NCBI GenBank assembly: GCA_963753545.1
Contig: CAVWCQ010000008.1
Span: 2,604,001-2,668,000, forward strand
Source of the DNA: CAVWCQ01 sp963753545
Lineage (GTDB): Bacteria > Chloroflexota > Anaerolineae > Aggregatilineales > Aggregatilineaceae
Length of the DNA: 64,000 nt
Direction: 5' to 3'
The notes beneath the pieces were generated by a model that saw nothing but the letters and a program-made list of their open reading frames with translations, did not search any database and was not told the DNA's origin. A program made the translations under genes and the position numbers. Positions 21,462 through 31,126 of the stretch are shown here, one piece after another (positions within the stretch are counted from its first letter, which is position 1; the number at the start of each line of letters is the position of its first letter).

Positions 21462-21486
21462 CACGCCCGTCTGCAAAACGGGCGTG
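21462..21486 (-). terminator. Rho-independent terminator after the regulator-roadblock gene
   Basis: CACGCCCGT (21462-21470) and ACGGGCGTG (21478-21486) form a perfect 9-bp stem with a 7-base loop. On the minus strand CTGTTTTA follows. It separates the regulator gene ending at 21521 from fhs. Confidence 0.85.
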
Positions 21487-21520
21487 AGAAAAAGCTGACT
21501 ACTATTTCTAAGAAAGGAAA

Positions 21521-22678
21521 CTACGACTCATCCAGAATACCCATGTCAATCGCTTCGTCATACCCAACCCGTTCCCCGTTTTCCGAAATCATCGACGAGG
21601 CGAGACTTTCCAGTGCTTCCGCCGAAAACAGGCTGTCGGCAAGGTTTTCGTCAATCGCCTGTCCGAATAAAGAGTCGGCATCAAAGTTAAGATTTTCCAG
21701 CGGTTGAGGTTCGGGCTTCGCTTTACTCTTTGGAGCGGGTGTCTCGGCGGGTTTTTTCGCCAGACGTGGAGCAGGAGCCTCAACAGCCGTCTGCGGTTCC
21801 TTTTTGGGCGCAGGCTTTTCCTTGACTGGCGCAGGCAGCGGCTCCGGCTGCTTGATCAGATAAGCTGCTTCACCCAGCATATCGATCATCTGGTCAGCAG
21901 CTCGGCGGCCAAACATCATCACCGCTCCAAAGGCGGCGCGGTTTGAGCCTTCAAAAATCAGGCACATAAAGAAGTGCGCGCCGAGCGACAGCCCGAACAC
22001 GTCCAGCCGTTCGCCATCGTAATAATGCATAGTCCAGGCGTGACCGCCGATCAAGGGGCTGATGTCGGTGGAACGGGCAAAGGATGGCCCCAATATAACC
22101 GCCAGTTTTTCCCGGTCAACATAGCCTGTCGCGCCCTCATCAACCAGGACGCGCCCCGTGCGATCGGCCAGGATAACGCCCATTGCGCCCACATCACGCA
22201 TCAACGAAAGGATAATGGTACGCAGCGCCCGCACCTCAATCGATGGCACAGGCCCCAAATCGGATTCCGGCTGGACGACCTGCTGTTCAGCGACAACCGC
22301 CGACTCCCCGTCAAGTGCGAAACGCAGCCCGCGCAGGAAGGGTTCACCGACCGGGCGCATATAATACTGGAACGGCGCTTCGGCCAGTGCTCGCTCGTCC
22401 AAACGAGGATCTTCTTCGGCAGCCAGCACGATCACAGGCGTTCCTAGTGATCCATGGCAAACCTGCGCGGCCAGATCGACGCCTGTGCTGTAGCCTGGGA
22501 TTTGGTAAGCCGTCACGACAAGAGCAGGTGTCGAATAGGCAATCTCTTCCAGGGCATTTTCAGCATCTGGAACTTCGATCAAAACATGCTGGCGGTTTAA
22601 AAGCGCCAGCGCGCCGCGCACAATGCGCGCCACTTCATGAGTGGCATCTACCACAACAATACGAGGGACCGAGGGCAT
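21521..22678 (-). CDS. Response-regulator-like receiver fused to a roadblock/LC7 domain
   Basis: 385 residues. Residues 1-125 have a receiver-like fold (RIVVVDATHEVARIV, PALVVTAYQIPG, TPVIVLAAEED, MRPVGEPF), but the usual phospho-acceptor Asp position appears as Ala/Tyr (VVTAYQ), so it may be a pseudo-receiver. Residues 145-270 form a roadblock/LC7 domain (LRTIILSLMRDVGAMGVILADRTG, FGAVMMFGRRAADQMIDML). A Pro/Lys-rich linker and an acidic C-terminal tail follow. Roadblock domains control small Ras-like GTPases; a second roadblock protein and an MglA-like GTPase lie within 5 kb. It is divergent from the stand-alone roadblock gene. Confidence 0.8.
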   Translation of the reverse strand: MPSVPRIVVVDATHEVARIVRGALALLNRQHVLIEVPDAENALEEIAYSTPALVVTAYQIPGYSTGVDLAAQVCHGSLGTPVIVLAAEEDPRLDERALAEAPFQYYMRPVGEPFLRGLRFALDGESAVVAEQQVVQPESDLGPVPSIEVRALRTIILSLMRDVGAMGVILADRTGRVLVDEGATGYVDREKLAVILGPSFARSTDISPLIGGHAWTMHYYDGERLDVFGLSLGAHFFMCLIFEGSNRAAFGAVMMFGRRAADQMIDMLGEAAYLIKQPEPLPAPVKEKPAPKKEPQTAVEAPAPRLAKKPAETPAPKSKAKPEPQPLENLNFDADSLFGQAIDENLADSLFSAEALESLASSMISENGERVGYDEAIDMGILDES

Positions 22679-22894
22679 GGTTGAGTTACCTGCTTCTCAC
22701 CAATAATGAACAATGGAAGGCAAATCAAATTATATCTGTTTTACCACAAATTGAGAACTAGACCAGAGTCATGCTTTCCTTATCTTTATCTTCCCAATCG
22801 TAACCGATTTGAAGCTGACCGCAACTATCGGCGGGTGGAAAAACGCCAGGTTCGCGAAAAATCATGAAAAATTCACAATCGAAAGTGTGATTTA

Positions 22895-22923
22895 TTGACG
22901 TAGATCAGTGCTTATGCTATTAT
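22895..22923 (+). promoter_or_regulatory. Sigma-70-type promoter for the roadblock gene
   Basis: TTGACG (22895-22900), a 17-bp spacer and TATTAT (22918-22923) match the vegetative promoter consensus closely. It lies 85 bp before the roadblock start and explains its independent expression. The rest of this 329-bp divergent spacer shows no other recognisable signal. Confidence 0.75.
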
Positions 22924-23007
22924 GCAGGCGTCCTGCTATATGATACCAGGCTTAAAAAAGAATTTACTTCATCTGCCGGATCCCCTAGTGGGAAAGGAGT
23001 ACGATCC

Positions 23008-23379
23008 ATGGCAAAATCACGGACAGAATTAATGGTTGATCGCCTGCGTGACTTGCAAGTAGGCACGCCGGACATTGAAGCATCTGCCGTGGTCAGCGTG
23101 GACGGTTTGATTATGGCATCCTCCTTACCGGCAGGTGTTGAAGAAGACCGCGTTTCCGCCATGTCCGCCGCTATGTTGTCCCTTGGTGAGCGAATCGCCA
23201 ACGAGTTGGGACGGGGCATGCTCGATCAGGTTTATATTCGTGGGAACAAAGGATTTGTCATCCTGATGTCCGTTGGTGAAGAAGCCGTCCTGACTGCATT
23301 GGTACGCGAAAGCGCCAAGTTGGGACTTGTGTTCCTGGATATGCGTCGTGCAGCAGACGATCTTGAAAAGTTGGTCTAA
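23008..23379 (+). CDS. Roadblock/LC7 domain protein (MglB-like)
   Basis: A 123-residue single-domain protein with the roadblock pattern: helix TELMVDRLRDL, strand ASAVVSVDGLIMASSLP, helix SAMSAAMLSLGERIANEL, strand DQVYIRGNKGFVILMSVG. Such proteins dimerise and act as GTPase-activating or scaffolding partners of MglA/CvnD-type small GTPases. The start is set by AAAGGAG 8 bases before ATG. It has its own strong promoter and terminator, so it is monocistronic and probably well expressed. The likely partner GTPase is encoded at 26439-26969 on the other strand. Confidence 0.88.
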   Translation: MAKSRTELMVDRLRDLQVGTPDIEASAVVSVDGLIMASSLPAGVEEDRVSAMSAAMLSLGERIANELGRGMLDQVYIRGNKGFVILMSVGEEAVLTALVRESAKLGLVFLDMRRAADDLEKLV

Positions 23380-23419
23380 TCACCGGGTTGTCATTCAACC
23401 CCCAATTACGAACCTTGGC

Positions 23420-23466
23420 GACGGGGAGCGTGGGCAAGATGCCTTACTCTCCCCGTCTCTTTTTTT
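23420..23466 (+). terminator. Rho-independent terminator after the roadblock gene
   Basis: GACGGGGAG (23420-23428) pairs perfectly with CTCCCCGTC (23449-23457), followed by TCTTTTTTT. It lies between the roadblock gene and pyrG. Confidence 0.9.
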
Positions 23467-23468
23467 GA

Positions 23469-25115
<1,647 letters not shown>

Positions 25116-25118
25116 AAG

Positions 25119-26142
25119 ATGTCCCTGGCCGATTATGTTCGATCAATGCCCAAAGTAGAGCTGCATGTCCATTTGGAAGGCACCGTGCGTCCAGATACCC
25201 TGCTGGCGCTGGCGAAAAAGAACGGGGTAACACTGCCAGCCTCAGATGCTGCCGCCGTGCGTGCGTGGTATGTCTTCCGCGATTTCGATCACTTTATCGA
25301 AATCTTTCTTGGCGATCTGCAATTGCCTGAAAACGCCGGAGGATTTCACGCGTATTGCCTATGAATATGGATGCCAGATGGCCCAGCAGAATATTCGTTA
25401 TGCCGAAGTCACCTGGACGCCCGCTACTCATGTGAATGAAAATCTGCCTTGGCCGGATCTATTGAGAGCCATCAACGCCGGGCGTGACCAGGCACGGCAG
25501 GAATTTGGCGTTGAGATGCGCTGGATTACCGATATTGCCCGGTGTTTCCCGGAGACAGCCGATCCTGTCGTGGAATGGGTGACATCCCCGGAAGGGCAGG
25601 CGGGCGGTGTGGTAGCGCTCGGACTGGGCGGCCCGGAGGTGGGCTGGCCACCGGAACTTTTCACAGAAGCCTTCCAGCAGGCAAGAGCACGCGGGCTGCA
25701 CAGTAATCCTCATGCGGGTGAAACAGTTGGCCCCGCAAGCGTTTGGGGATCCCTGCGCGCCCTCAAGGCGGAACGACTGGGGCACGGCGTCCGCTCGATT
25801 GAGGACTCTGCCCTGATCGATTACCTGATCGAACATCAGGTTCCGTTAGAAGTGAATCCCACCAGCAACCTCTGCCTGGGTGTTTATCCTTCCTACACGG
25901 CTCATCCTCTGCGCCGCTTGCTAGAGGCAGGCGTTTGTGTCACGATCAATTCAGACGATCCTGCACTCTTTAATACAACGCTGGTCGATGAATATCGTCA
26001 TGCGGTTGAGGACTGCGGTCTGAGTATCGACCAATTGGAACAGGCAGCCCTGAACGCGGTCCAGGCGTGCTATTTGCCGGAAGCCCAAAAAACGGAGATG
26101 GCCGATCAGTTCCGCAGCGAATACCAGCGCCTCCGCAGCTAA
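25119..26142 (+). CDS. add: Adenosine deaminase family protein (one frameshift)
   Basis: Deaminates adenosine (or adenine) in purine salvage. The zinc ligands and catalytic residues are visible: KVELHVHLEGTVRP, GLHSNPHAGE, ERLGHGVRS, LEVNPTSNLCLG and VTINSDDPALF. The frame breaks in the T-run at about 25305. Removing one T joins FDHFIEIFLAICNCLKTPED and gives about 341 residues, the family norm. Add-type and adenine-deaminase-type members cannot be separated by eye. It directly follows pyrG and precedes a small acidic protein gene by 23 bp. Confidence 0.88.
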
Positions 26143-26165
26143 TTAGCGACGTAAGAGAGAAACCG

Positions 26166-26381
26166 ATGGAAAATCCTGAAGTCCTCTGGGGATATCTGTT
26201 GAGCCGCGTTCCTGATCAGATTCGGGAAGGCTGGGAAATGCTGTCTTCCGACGAGAGGGAAGCGGTCTATGCTCACTTACAGCGCATGGTATCGGAGGAT
26301 GGGTGGCAAGAGGCTCAGCGCAAATCGGCACAGGCAGCGATTAACGTGCTGACCGAGGAACAAAAGGGTCCAGACCAATAA
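26166..26381 (+). CDS. Small acidic protein of unknown function (71 residues)
   Basis: ATG at 26166 follows an AGAGAG stretch; an in-frame upstream opening overlaps add and is not used. The protein is helical and rich in Glu, Gln and Trp (GWEMLSSDEREAVYAHLQRM), with no signal peptide or membrane segment. It is the last gene of the pyrG-add transcript and is followed 5 bp later by a strong terminator. No family was recognised. Confidence 0.65.
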   Translation: MENPEVLWGYLLSRVPDQIREGWEMLSSDEREAVYAHLQRMVSEDGWQEAQRKSAQAAINVLTEEQKGPDQ

Positions 26382-26386
26382 AACAG

Positions 26387-26419
26387 ACAAGCCAGGACGA
26401 GTGCCTGGCTTGTTTTTTT
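26387..26419. terminator. Rho-independent terminator after the pyrG-add operon
   Basis: ACAAGCCAGG (26387-26396) and CCTGGCTTGT (26404-26413) form a perfect 10-bp stem with a 7-base loop, ending in a T7 run. It lies between convergent genes and may also slow transcription from the GTPase side. Confidence 0.92.
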
Positions 26420-26438
26420 GAGTCAACAGAAAAACCTC

Positions 26439-26969
26439 TCATCCGCTGCGGTGACGGTCGATCAGTTCGATGATCTGTAAAAGCACCTGCCGCACGCTGG
26501 TTTTTTGCAGGGCGACGCAGGGCATCACCGTCACGTTATCTCCCGGATTGATCTTCCGCCGCAGTTCCGACAGGCTTGCCGCGCCCGGTAAATCCGTTTT
26601 ATTCGCGGCGACCAGATAGGGAACATCGTGGAAGCCTGAGAACAATTGAATCAGTTCAGCAGCATCGGGGAACGATGGCGGATCGGTGCTGTCTACCAGA
26701 ACGATAAAACCATTCATTTCCCGCGCCAGGATTTCCCACATAAAATCAAAACGTGCTTGGCCGGGCGTGCCGTTCAGGTGTAGAACTTTTCCATCTAACT
26801 CCACACGACCATAGTCCATCGCCACGGTTGTTTCGGCCTTGATCCCGCGATCTTCAGTGGTGATCTTCCGCTCGGTTGTCACCACCGCGATGTCCGAAAT
26901 CGTGCTGATGAAGGCCGTTTTGCCCGAATTAAATGGGCCGGTCACAATCACCTTGTACAGATTGGGCAC
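26439..26969 (-). CDS. MglA/CvnD-like small Ras-family GTPase
   Basis: 176 residues covering one G domain. GPFNSGKTAFI is the P-loop. LNGTPGQARFDFMW replaces the DxxG of the G3 box with GTPGQ, as in the bacterial conservon-type GTPases. AANKTDLPG is the G4 box. Such proteins switch between GTP and GDP forms under control of roadblock proteins in polarity, motility or signalling pathways. The GTG start at 26969 has an optimal AGGAGG 5 bases upstream. The OmpR-type regulator gene lies 51 bp upstream, and a roadblock gene and a regulator-roadblock fusion are within 5 kb. Confidence 0.9.
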   Translation of the reverse strand: MPNLYKVIVTGPFNSGKTAFISTISDIAVVTTERKITTEDRGIKAETTVAMDYGRVELDGKVLHLNGTPGQARFDFMWEILAREMNGFIVLVDSTDPPSFPDAAELIQLFSGFHDVPYLVAANKTDLPGAASLSELRRKINPGDNVTVMPCVALQKTSVRQVLLQIIELIDRHRSG

Positions 26970-27020
26970 AAAACCCTCCTTGAAGGGGTCGCAGACAATC
27001 TCAATCGTACCACAGATTAT

Positions 27021-27770
27021 CTACTGCTGCTTAAGCCCGTCGTGTTTAAAATCAACAAACCGGTAGCCTACACCGCGTTCCGTCAGAATATACTTGGGAT
27101 TCGACGGGTCTTCCTCGATTTTTTCGCGAAGATAGTTGACATACAGGCGAACATAGTGCGTTTCGTCGCGGTATTCATAGCCCCACACCTTCGCCAACAA
27201 CTGCTCATGAGGAACCGTCCAGCCCGCGTTTTCGATGAGATGGTACAGCAGGCGGTATTCGGTAGGCCGGAGCTTGATATGTTCCCCAGCGACAATGACC
27301 TCGCGCCGGTTAAAATCAACGCTCAGGCGGTCATCCACTTTTAGAACAGCCTGATCGGGAGATGCGCTGGGAATCTCGGCGCGGCGCAGGACGGCGCGCA
27401 CCCGACTGGACAGTTCGCGGGATCCAAAGGGCTTGGTTACGTAATCGTCCGCACCCAATTCCAGCCCATAGACCTTGTCGTCTTCTTCGCCCTTCGCCGT
27501 GAGCATAATCACTGGGATGCTGGAAAATTCGCGAAGCATACGCAGAGTCTCAAATCCATCTAACTGCGGCATCATCACATCCAGCAGCACCAGATCGGGA
27601 AGTTGGGTGCGGATCATCTCCAGCGCTTCAAGCCCATTATGCGCTTCGATAACCTGGTACCCTTCCAACTCAAGATTCATGCGGATAAAGCCGATCATGC
27701 GCGGCTCATCATCCACGACAAGAATACGCTTGGCATCGCGCGGAAGCGCGCGCGGCGGTCTAGACGACAT
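27021..27770 (-). CDS. OmpR/PhoB-type response regulator
   Basis: 249 residues. The receiver domain (residues 15-130) has the acidic pair in VVDDEPRM, the phospho-acceptor Asp in [13 protein letters not shown], the Thr in [12 protein letters not shown] and KPFGSREL. The C-terminal winged-helix domain (residues 155-240) includes [16 protein letters not shown] and [13 protein letters not shown] with [11 protein letters not shown]. It binds DNA and controls transcription after phosphorylation. No histidine kinase gene is adjacent. It lies between the small GTPase gene and the FHA/J-vWA/PP2C/kinase set on the same strand. Confidence 0.92.
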   Translation of the reverse strand: MSSRPPRALPRDAKRILVVDDEPRMIGFIRMNLELEGYQVIEAHNGLEALEMIRTQLPDLVLLDVMMPQLDGFETLRMLREFSSIPVIMLTAKGEEDDKVYGLELGADDYVTKPFGSRELSSRVRAVLRRAEIPSASPDQAVLKVDDRLSVDFNRREVIVAGEHIKLRPTEYRLLYHLIENAGWTVPHEQLLAKVWGYEYRDETHYVRLYVNYLREKIEEDPSNPKYILTERGVGYRFVDFKHDGLKQQ

Positions 27771-27791
27771 GTACCCAGAACTCCCTTCACA

Positions 27792-28031
27792 TTAGTCTTT
27801 GTAGAAGGCGACAATCTCTTCTTCTTCACCCGACGGCATAACCTCAATGAAATTGATGCGCCACCAGGGGACGATAATAGTTGTTACCTCAGATAAAACG
27901 TAATGTAAATCCTTGCCATCTCGCTTGCGCGGGTTCGTGCAGTAGACCACCTGATCGCCTGGAGGTGGCAATTCTTCAACTTCCGCCAAAATCGCCTCTT
28001 CACCAGATACATGAATGAGTATGGTATACAT
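27792..28031 (-). CDS. Small conserved-looking protein of unknown function (79 residues)
   Basis: ATG at 28031 has GGAG 7 bases upstream. The protein is beta-rich (YTILIHVSGEEAILAEVEEL, DLHYVLSEVTTIIVPWWRIN) with an acidic C-terminus and no membrane segment. It lies 19 bp after the FHA gene and 21 bp before the response regulator, on the same strand, so it belongs to the same transcript. No family was recognised; a small accessory of the signalling cassette is possible. Confidence 0.65.
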   Translation of the reverse strand: MYTILIHVSGEEAILAEVEELPPPGDQVVYCTNPRKRDGKDLHYVLSEVTTIIVPWWRINFIEVMPSGEEEEIVAFYKD

Positions 28032-28050
28032 CAATATTCTCCGAAATCAC

Positions 28051-28554
28051 CTATTTGAAAAAGATATGGAATACTAAACGGCCCATCCGAATTTCATCTC
28101 CATCACGCAACACCCGCGGCTGGTTAGGAATAAGGCGCTGACCATTCAGATGCGTACCGTTTGTACTTTCCAAATCGACCAATGTCAGCGTATCTTCTCC
28201 ACGGCGAATAATCGCATGCCGCCGGGACACACCTTGTTCCGCCCCACCAAAAGGAGCCATATCAAGATCGGGCTTTACACTCAACTCCTCGTCCGAGCGC
28301 CCAATGATGATTTCATCTTTGGGAAGTAGTTGAACGGGTTCCGGGTGATCGCGCACATGAACGACGATGGATGATTGTCGTTCAAAACGAGCCGTCCCCC
28401 ACGTGATCCGCCCGCGTAGACTCGCTTCGTCTTCCTGGGTAAGTCTGCTTGTGGTTGCAACAATAGGCTGCCCCGCCATAAGCGGATTTCCACATTCTTC
28501 ACAAAACAAAACGCCTTCACGATTAACAGCAGCACAATAAGTACAGGTCTTCAT
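28051..28554 (-). CDS. FHA-domain protein with N-terminal zinc ribbon
   Basis: 167 residues. Residues 1-25 are a zinc ribbon (CTYCAAVNREGVLFCEECG, two CxxC pairs). Residues 70-165 are a forkhead-associated domain that binds phosphothreonine peptides: IIIGRSDEE with the key Arg, VSRRHAIIRR with Ser-x-x-His, and LESTNGTHLNG. It is the reader expected for the Ser/Thr kinase encoded three genes upstream. Its ATG overlaps the stop of the J-vWA gene by 4 bp (ATGA), so translation is coupled. Confidence 0.92.
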   Translation of the reverse strand: MKTCTYCAAVNREGVLFCEECGNPLMAGQPIVATTSRLTQEDEASLRGRITWGTARFERQSSIVVHVRDHPEPVQLLPKDEIIIGRSDEELSVKPDLDMAPFGGAEQGVSRRHAIIRRGEDTLTLVDLESTNGTHLNGQRLIPNQPRVLRDGDEIRMGRLVFHIFFK

Positions 28555-30038
28555 TGATTACTCTCTTCGTGCGGTTCAGGCAATGCGAGCAGCATGCGTG
28601 TCCCAAATTTCAGTGTTTTGCGCCCTTCTTCCGACAACATATTGGTGCTGGATACCCGGCGCGCTTCAACAATAGCCATCTGGGCCAGATCTTCCTGCCC
28701 TGCTGCCAACAACCGAGTCGCGAGATTTTCAAGGCGGCGAGTTGCCTCAGACACATTGCCATGAGTGAGGGACTCTTCTGCCTTTTGCTGCATCCGATAA
28801 AGCGTCAGTTTGCCCAGCGCATCCAAGATGGCCAGAGGAGGATTTTCGGGAGGGGGATTCTCTGCGAACTCAACAGATGTATCACCGAGCACCTTATATC
28901 CGGGACGCTGCGATCCAATCACATCCCCGGTCACATCGAGGCGTACCACCGTTCGAATACCAGCTTTGGGACTGGGAGGCATCTGGAGCTGGATGAGAAT
29001 CGATGCCGTCCGATTAAATTCCATGCTGCCCAATTGAATCGGCTGCGGGTGAACCTCAATGGGCTGCGGGCTGGGTTGCAGCCGGAATAACGATTCCAGC
29101 TTAACATCTGCATCCGGGGCAATCGTCAGTTGCATCCGTTCCACAAATGTATCGCCCAGGCTGCGGACACGCTCATTCAGAAACTTGACAACCGCCCCTG
29201 GCGAATTGATATAGGTTGACGTTCCGCCGGTGCGTGAAGCAATCGCGTCCAGAAATTCGTCATTCCATTCTTCACCAATACCCATCGCGCTGATGCCAAT
29301 ACCCTGGTCTGCCGCTTTCTCGGCGAGCTTCAGGCATTGTGCTTCATCGCCAAAGGTGCGCCCGTCGGTCAGCAGGATAATATGGTTCACCAGGCGCGGC
29401 CCGGCATGTTTGGAGCACTGCTCTAAACCTGCGTTCAAACCATGAAAAATTTCGGTGCCGCCTTCGGCGCGCATCATACTCACCATAGACCGCAGCGAAA
29501 TCTTGTCGGTCACGGTTCGAGCCGGAATGATGGTGTCGGCACGATCACTAAAGGTAACAACCGACAGAATATCTTCTTGTGTCAGTTGGTCGATGATCTG
29601 GTGTGCCGCAATTTTGACCTTATCCAGTCGCAGCCCGCGCATAGACGTGCTGCGATCCAGAACCAGCGTGAGATTGAGATTGGCAGCCTGACGTTTGTGA
29701 GCCTCGAACCGCATGGGAACAATGTCGAGCAGCAAATAATAAACCTGCGGCTCGTCTAAGGTGTTGAGAACACGCTTGCTTGGTGTTATGCGCAGCGTAT
29801 AATAACTGGGTTCGTTTTTGAACTTCCGTATAGAGCTATCATACTGGGACCGCTGCAAAGGGTTACCCAGTATCTCATACGCCGCCGCAATATCGCGAAA
29901 CTGAAGATCGGCCCCTTCATTTGTGTTCGCATCCGGATGGAAACGTCGGGCAGCTAACCTGTAGGCTTCACGAATATCGTCTGAGGATGCCTCCGGCGGG
30001 ATTCCCAAAATGGCATACAGATTGCGCGATCCGTCCAT
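28551..30038 (-). CDS. J-domain/vWA-domain fusion protein
   Basis: 495 residues. Residues 5-72 are a DnaJ J-domain (LYAILGIPPEASSDDIREAY, then the HPD motif in RRFHPDANT and YEILGNPLQRSQYD). Residues 115-300 are a von Willebrand factor A domain with a complete MIDAS: LVLDRSTSM (DxSxS), the Thr in AEGGTEIFHGL and LLTDGRTFG. A beta-rich domain and a helical C-terminus follow. J-domains recruit Hsp70, and vWA domains bind metal and partners. Joining the two is uncommon outside a few bacterial lineages. There is no signal peptide. It lies 29 bp after the PP2C gene and overlaps the FHA gene. Confidence 0.9.
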   Translation of the reverse strand: MDGSRNLYAILGIPPEASSDDIREAYRLAARRFHPDANTNEGADLQFRDIAAAYEILGNPLQRSQYDSSIRKFKNEPSYYTLRITPSKRVLNTLDEPQVYYLLLDIVPMRFEAHKRQAANLNLTLVLDRSTSMRGLRLDKVKIAAHQIIDQLTQEDILSVVTFSDRADTIIPARTVTDKISLRSMVSMMRAEGGTEIFHGLNAGLEQCSKHAGPRLVNHIILLTDGRTFGDEAQCLKLAEKAADQGIGISAMGIGEEWNDEFLDAIASRTGGTSTYINSPGAVVKFLNERVRSLGDTFVERMQLTIAPDADVKLESLFRLQPSPQPIEVHPQPIQLGSMEFNRTASILIQLQMPPSPKAGIRTVVRLDVTGDVIGSQRPGYKVLGDTSVEFAENPPPENPPLAILDALGKLTLYRMQQKAEESLTHGNVSEATRRLENLATRLLAAGQEDLAQMAIVEARRVSSTNMLSEEGRKTLKFGTRMLLALPEPHEESNQ

Positions 30039-30067
30039 GAATTTTCGCCGCCGCCTTCGTTAAGAAC

Positions 30068-31108
30068 TCAGCCTGGGATCTGAATAATCACAGCCGTAAT
30101 ATTGTCCGAACCACCCCGATCGTTTGCCGCCTTGATTAAATGGGCGCACGCTTCCTGAGGATTACTGAATCGACGGACCGTTTCCAGGATCATGTCTTCA
30201 GACACCAGATTCCACAAGCCATCACTGCACAAAAGCAACCGTGCGCGAGGCGGCAGGCGGCGTGTCATGGCATCTACATCCAACGTTTCACTTTGTCCAA
30301 TTGCCCGGTAGAGAACATTGCGCTGCGGATGATCCGCAGCTTCTTCGGGTGTAAGCTGATCCAGTTCAATCAAACGCTGCACCAGGGAATGATCGCGCGT
30401 CATCTGCTCAATTCCATCATCGGTGATGAGATAAGCGCGGCTGTCACCTACGTGGGCAAGATAGGCCATATCCCCCAGAATCACACTGGTCGTGATCGTG
30501 GTCCCGCCTTCGGGAATTTGCTCCGTGACCTCCCCATTCGCCTCCTGAACGGCATCGCGCAAAATTTCCGCAATGGCTGGCCGATCAGGATCGTTCATTT
30601 TCTGGCTGAGCATCGCGTGGAAGATTTCAGTAAGCACGTGGCGGGCAACAATCCGCGCGGTGATAGCTGACGCTTTTTCGCCATCATGATGCCCCCCCAT
30701 ACCATCGGCCACAATGAACAGGCCGAAATCGGGCATATCATCGTCGCTTGAACTGGAGGCGACGAAACTCAGCATCAAATCCTGGTTATTGCCCCGGACC
30801 ATGCCAACATCGCTAAGTTGGCCGAAGGTCAGGCGCTGTCCAGGCTTCGCAACGACTGTTTCCAAGGGTGGCAAGGGCCGAGTACCTCCATAAAGAGCCG
30901 CATCCATGTTGCCTTTAACCGTCTCAGCAATTGGCAATGTATCGCTTAGATTTTCTACAATCGGTTCTTTCTGCGCCGGAGCAGCAATCACAGGCTCCGG
31001 AGGGGGACTGGCCGTTTCAACCTCCCCGTGTGTGATCGTAATTCCATCACCTTGCGGCGCAGCAGTTGATTCGGTAGAAAGGCCGAATATTCGGCGCAAG
31101 AAATCCAT
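30068..31108 (-). CDS. PP2C-type (PPM) Ser/Thr protein phosphatase
   Basis: 346 residues. The N-terminal 90 residues are an unstructured Pro/Thr/Glu-rich extension. The PPM domain then runs from FGQLSDVGMVRGNNQD through FIVADGMGGHHDGEKAS (metal-binding Asp residues), ITTSVILGDMAYLAHVGDSR and LLLCSDGLWNLV to NRGGSDNITAV-like NDRGGSDNITAVI. It removes phosphate from Ser/Thr. It is encoded 18 bp downstream of the kinase gene, the standard pairing of writer and eraser. No membrane segment was seen. Confidence 0.93.
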   Translation of the reverse strand: MDFLRRIFGLSTESTAAPQGDGITITHGEVETASPPPEPVIAAPAQKEPIVENLSDTLPIAETVKGNMDAALYGGTRPLPPLETVVAKPGQRLTFGQLSDVGMVRGNNQDLMLSFVASSSSDDDMPDFGLFIVADGMGGHHDGEKASAITARIVARHVLTEIFHAMLSQKMNDPDRPAIAEILRDAVQEANGEVTEQIPEGGTTITTSVILGDMAYLAHVGDSRAYLITDDGIEQMTRDHSLVQRLIELDQLTPEEAADHPQRNVLYRAIGQSETLDVDAMTRRLPPRARLLLCSDGLWNLVSEDMILETVRRFSNPQEACAHLIKAANDRGGSDNITAVIIQIPG

Positions 31109-31126
31109 AGTTTTGTCCCCGGCACA

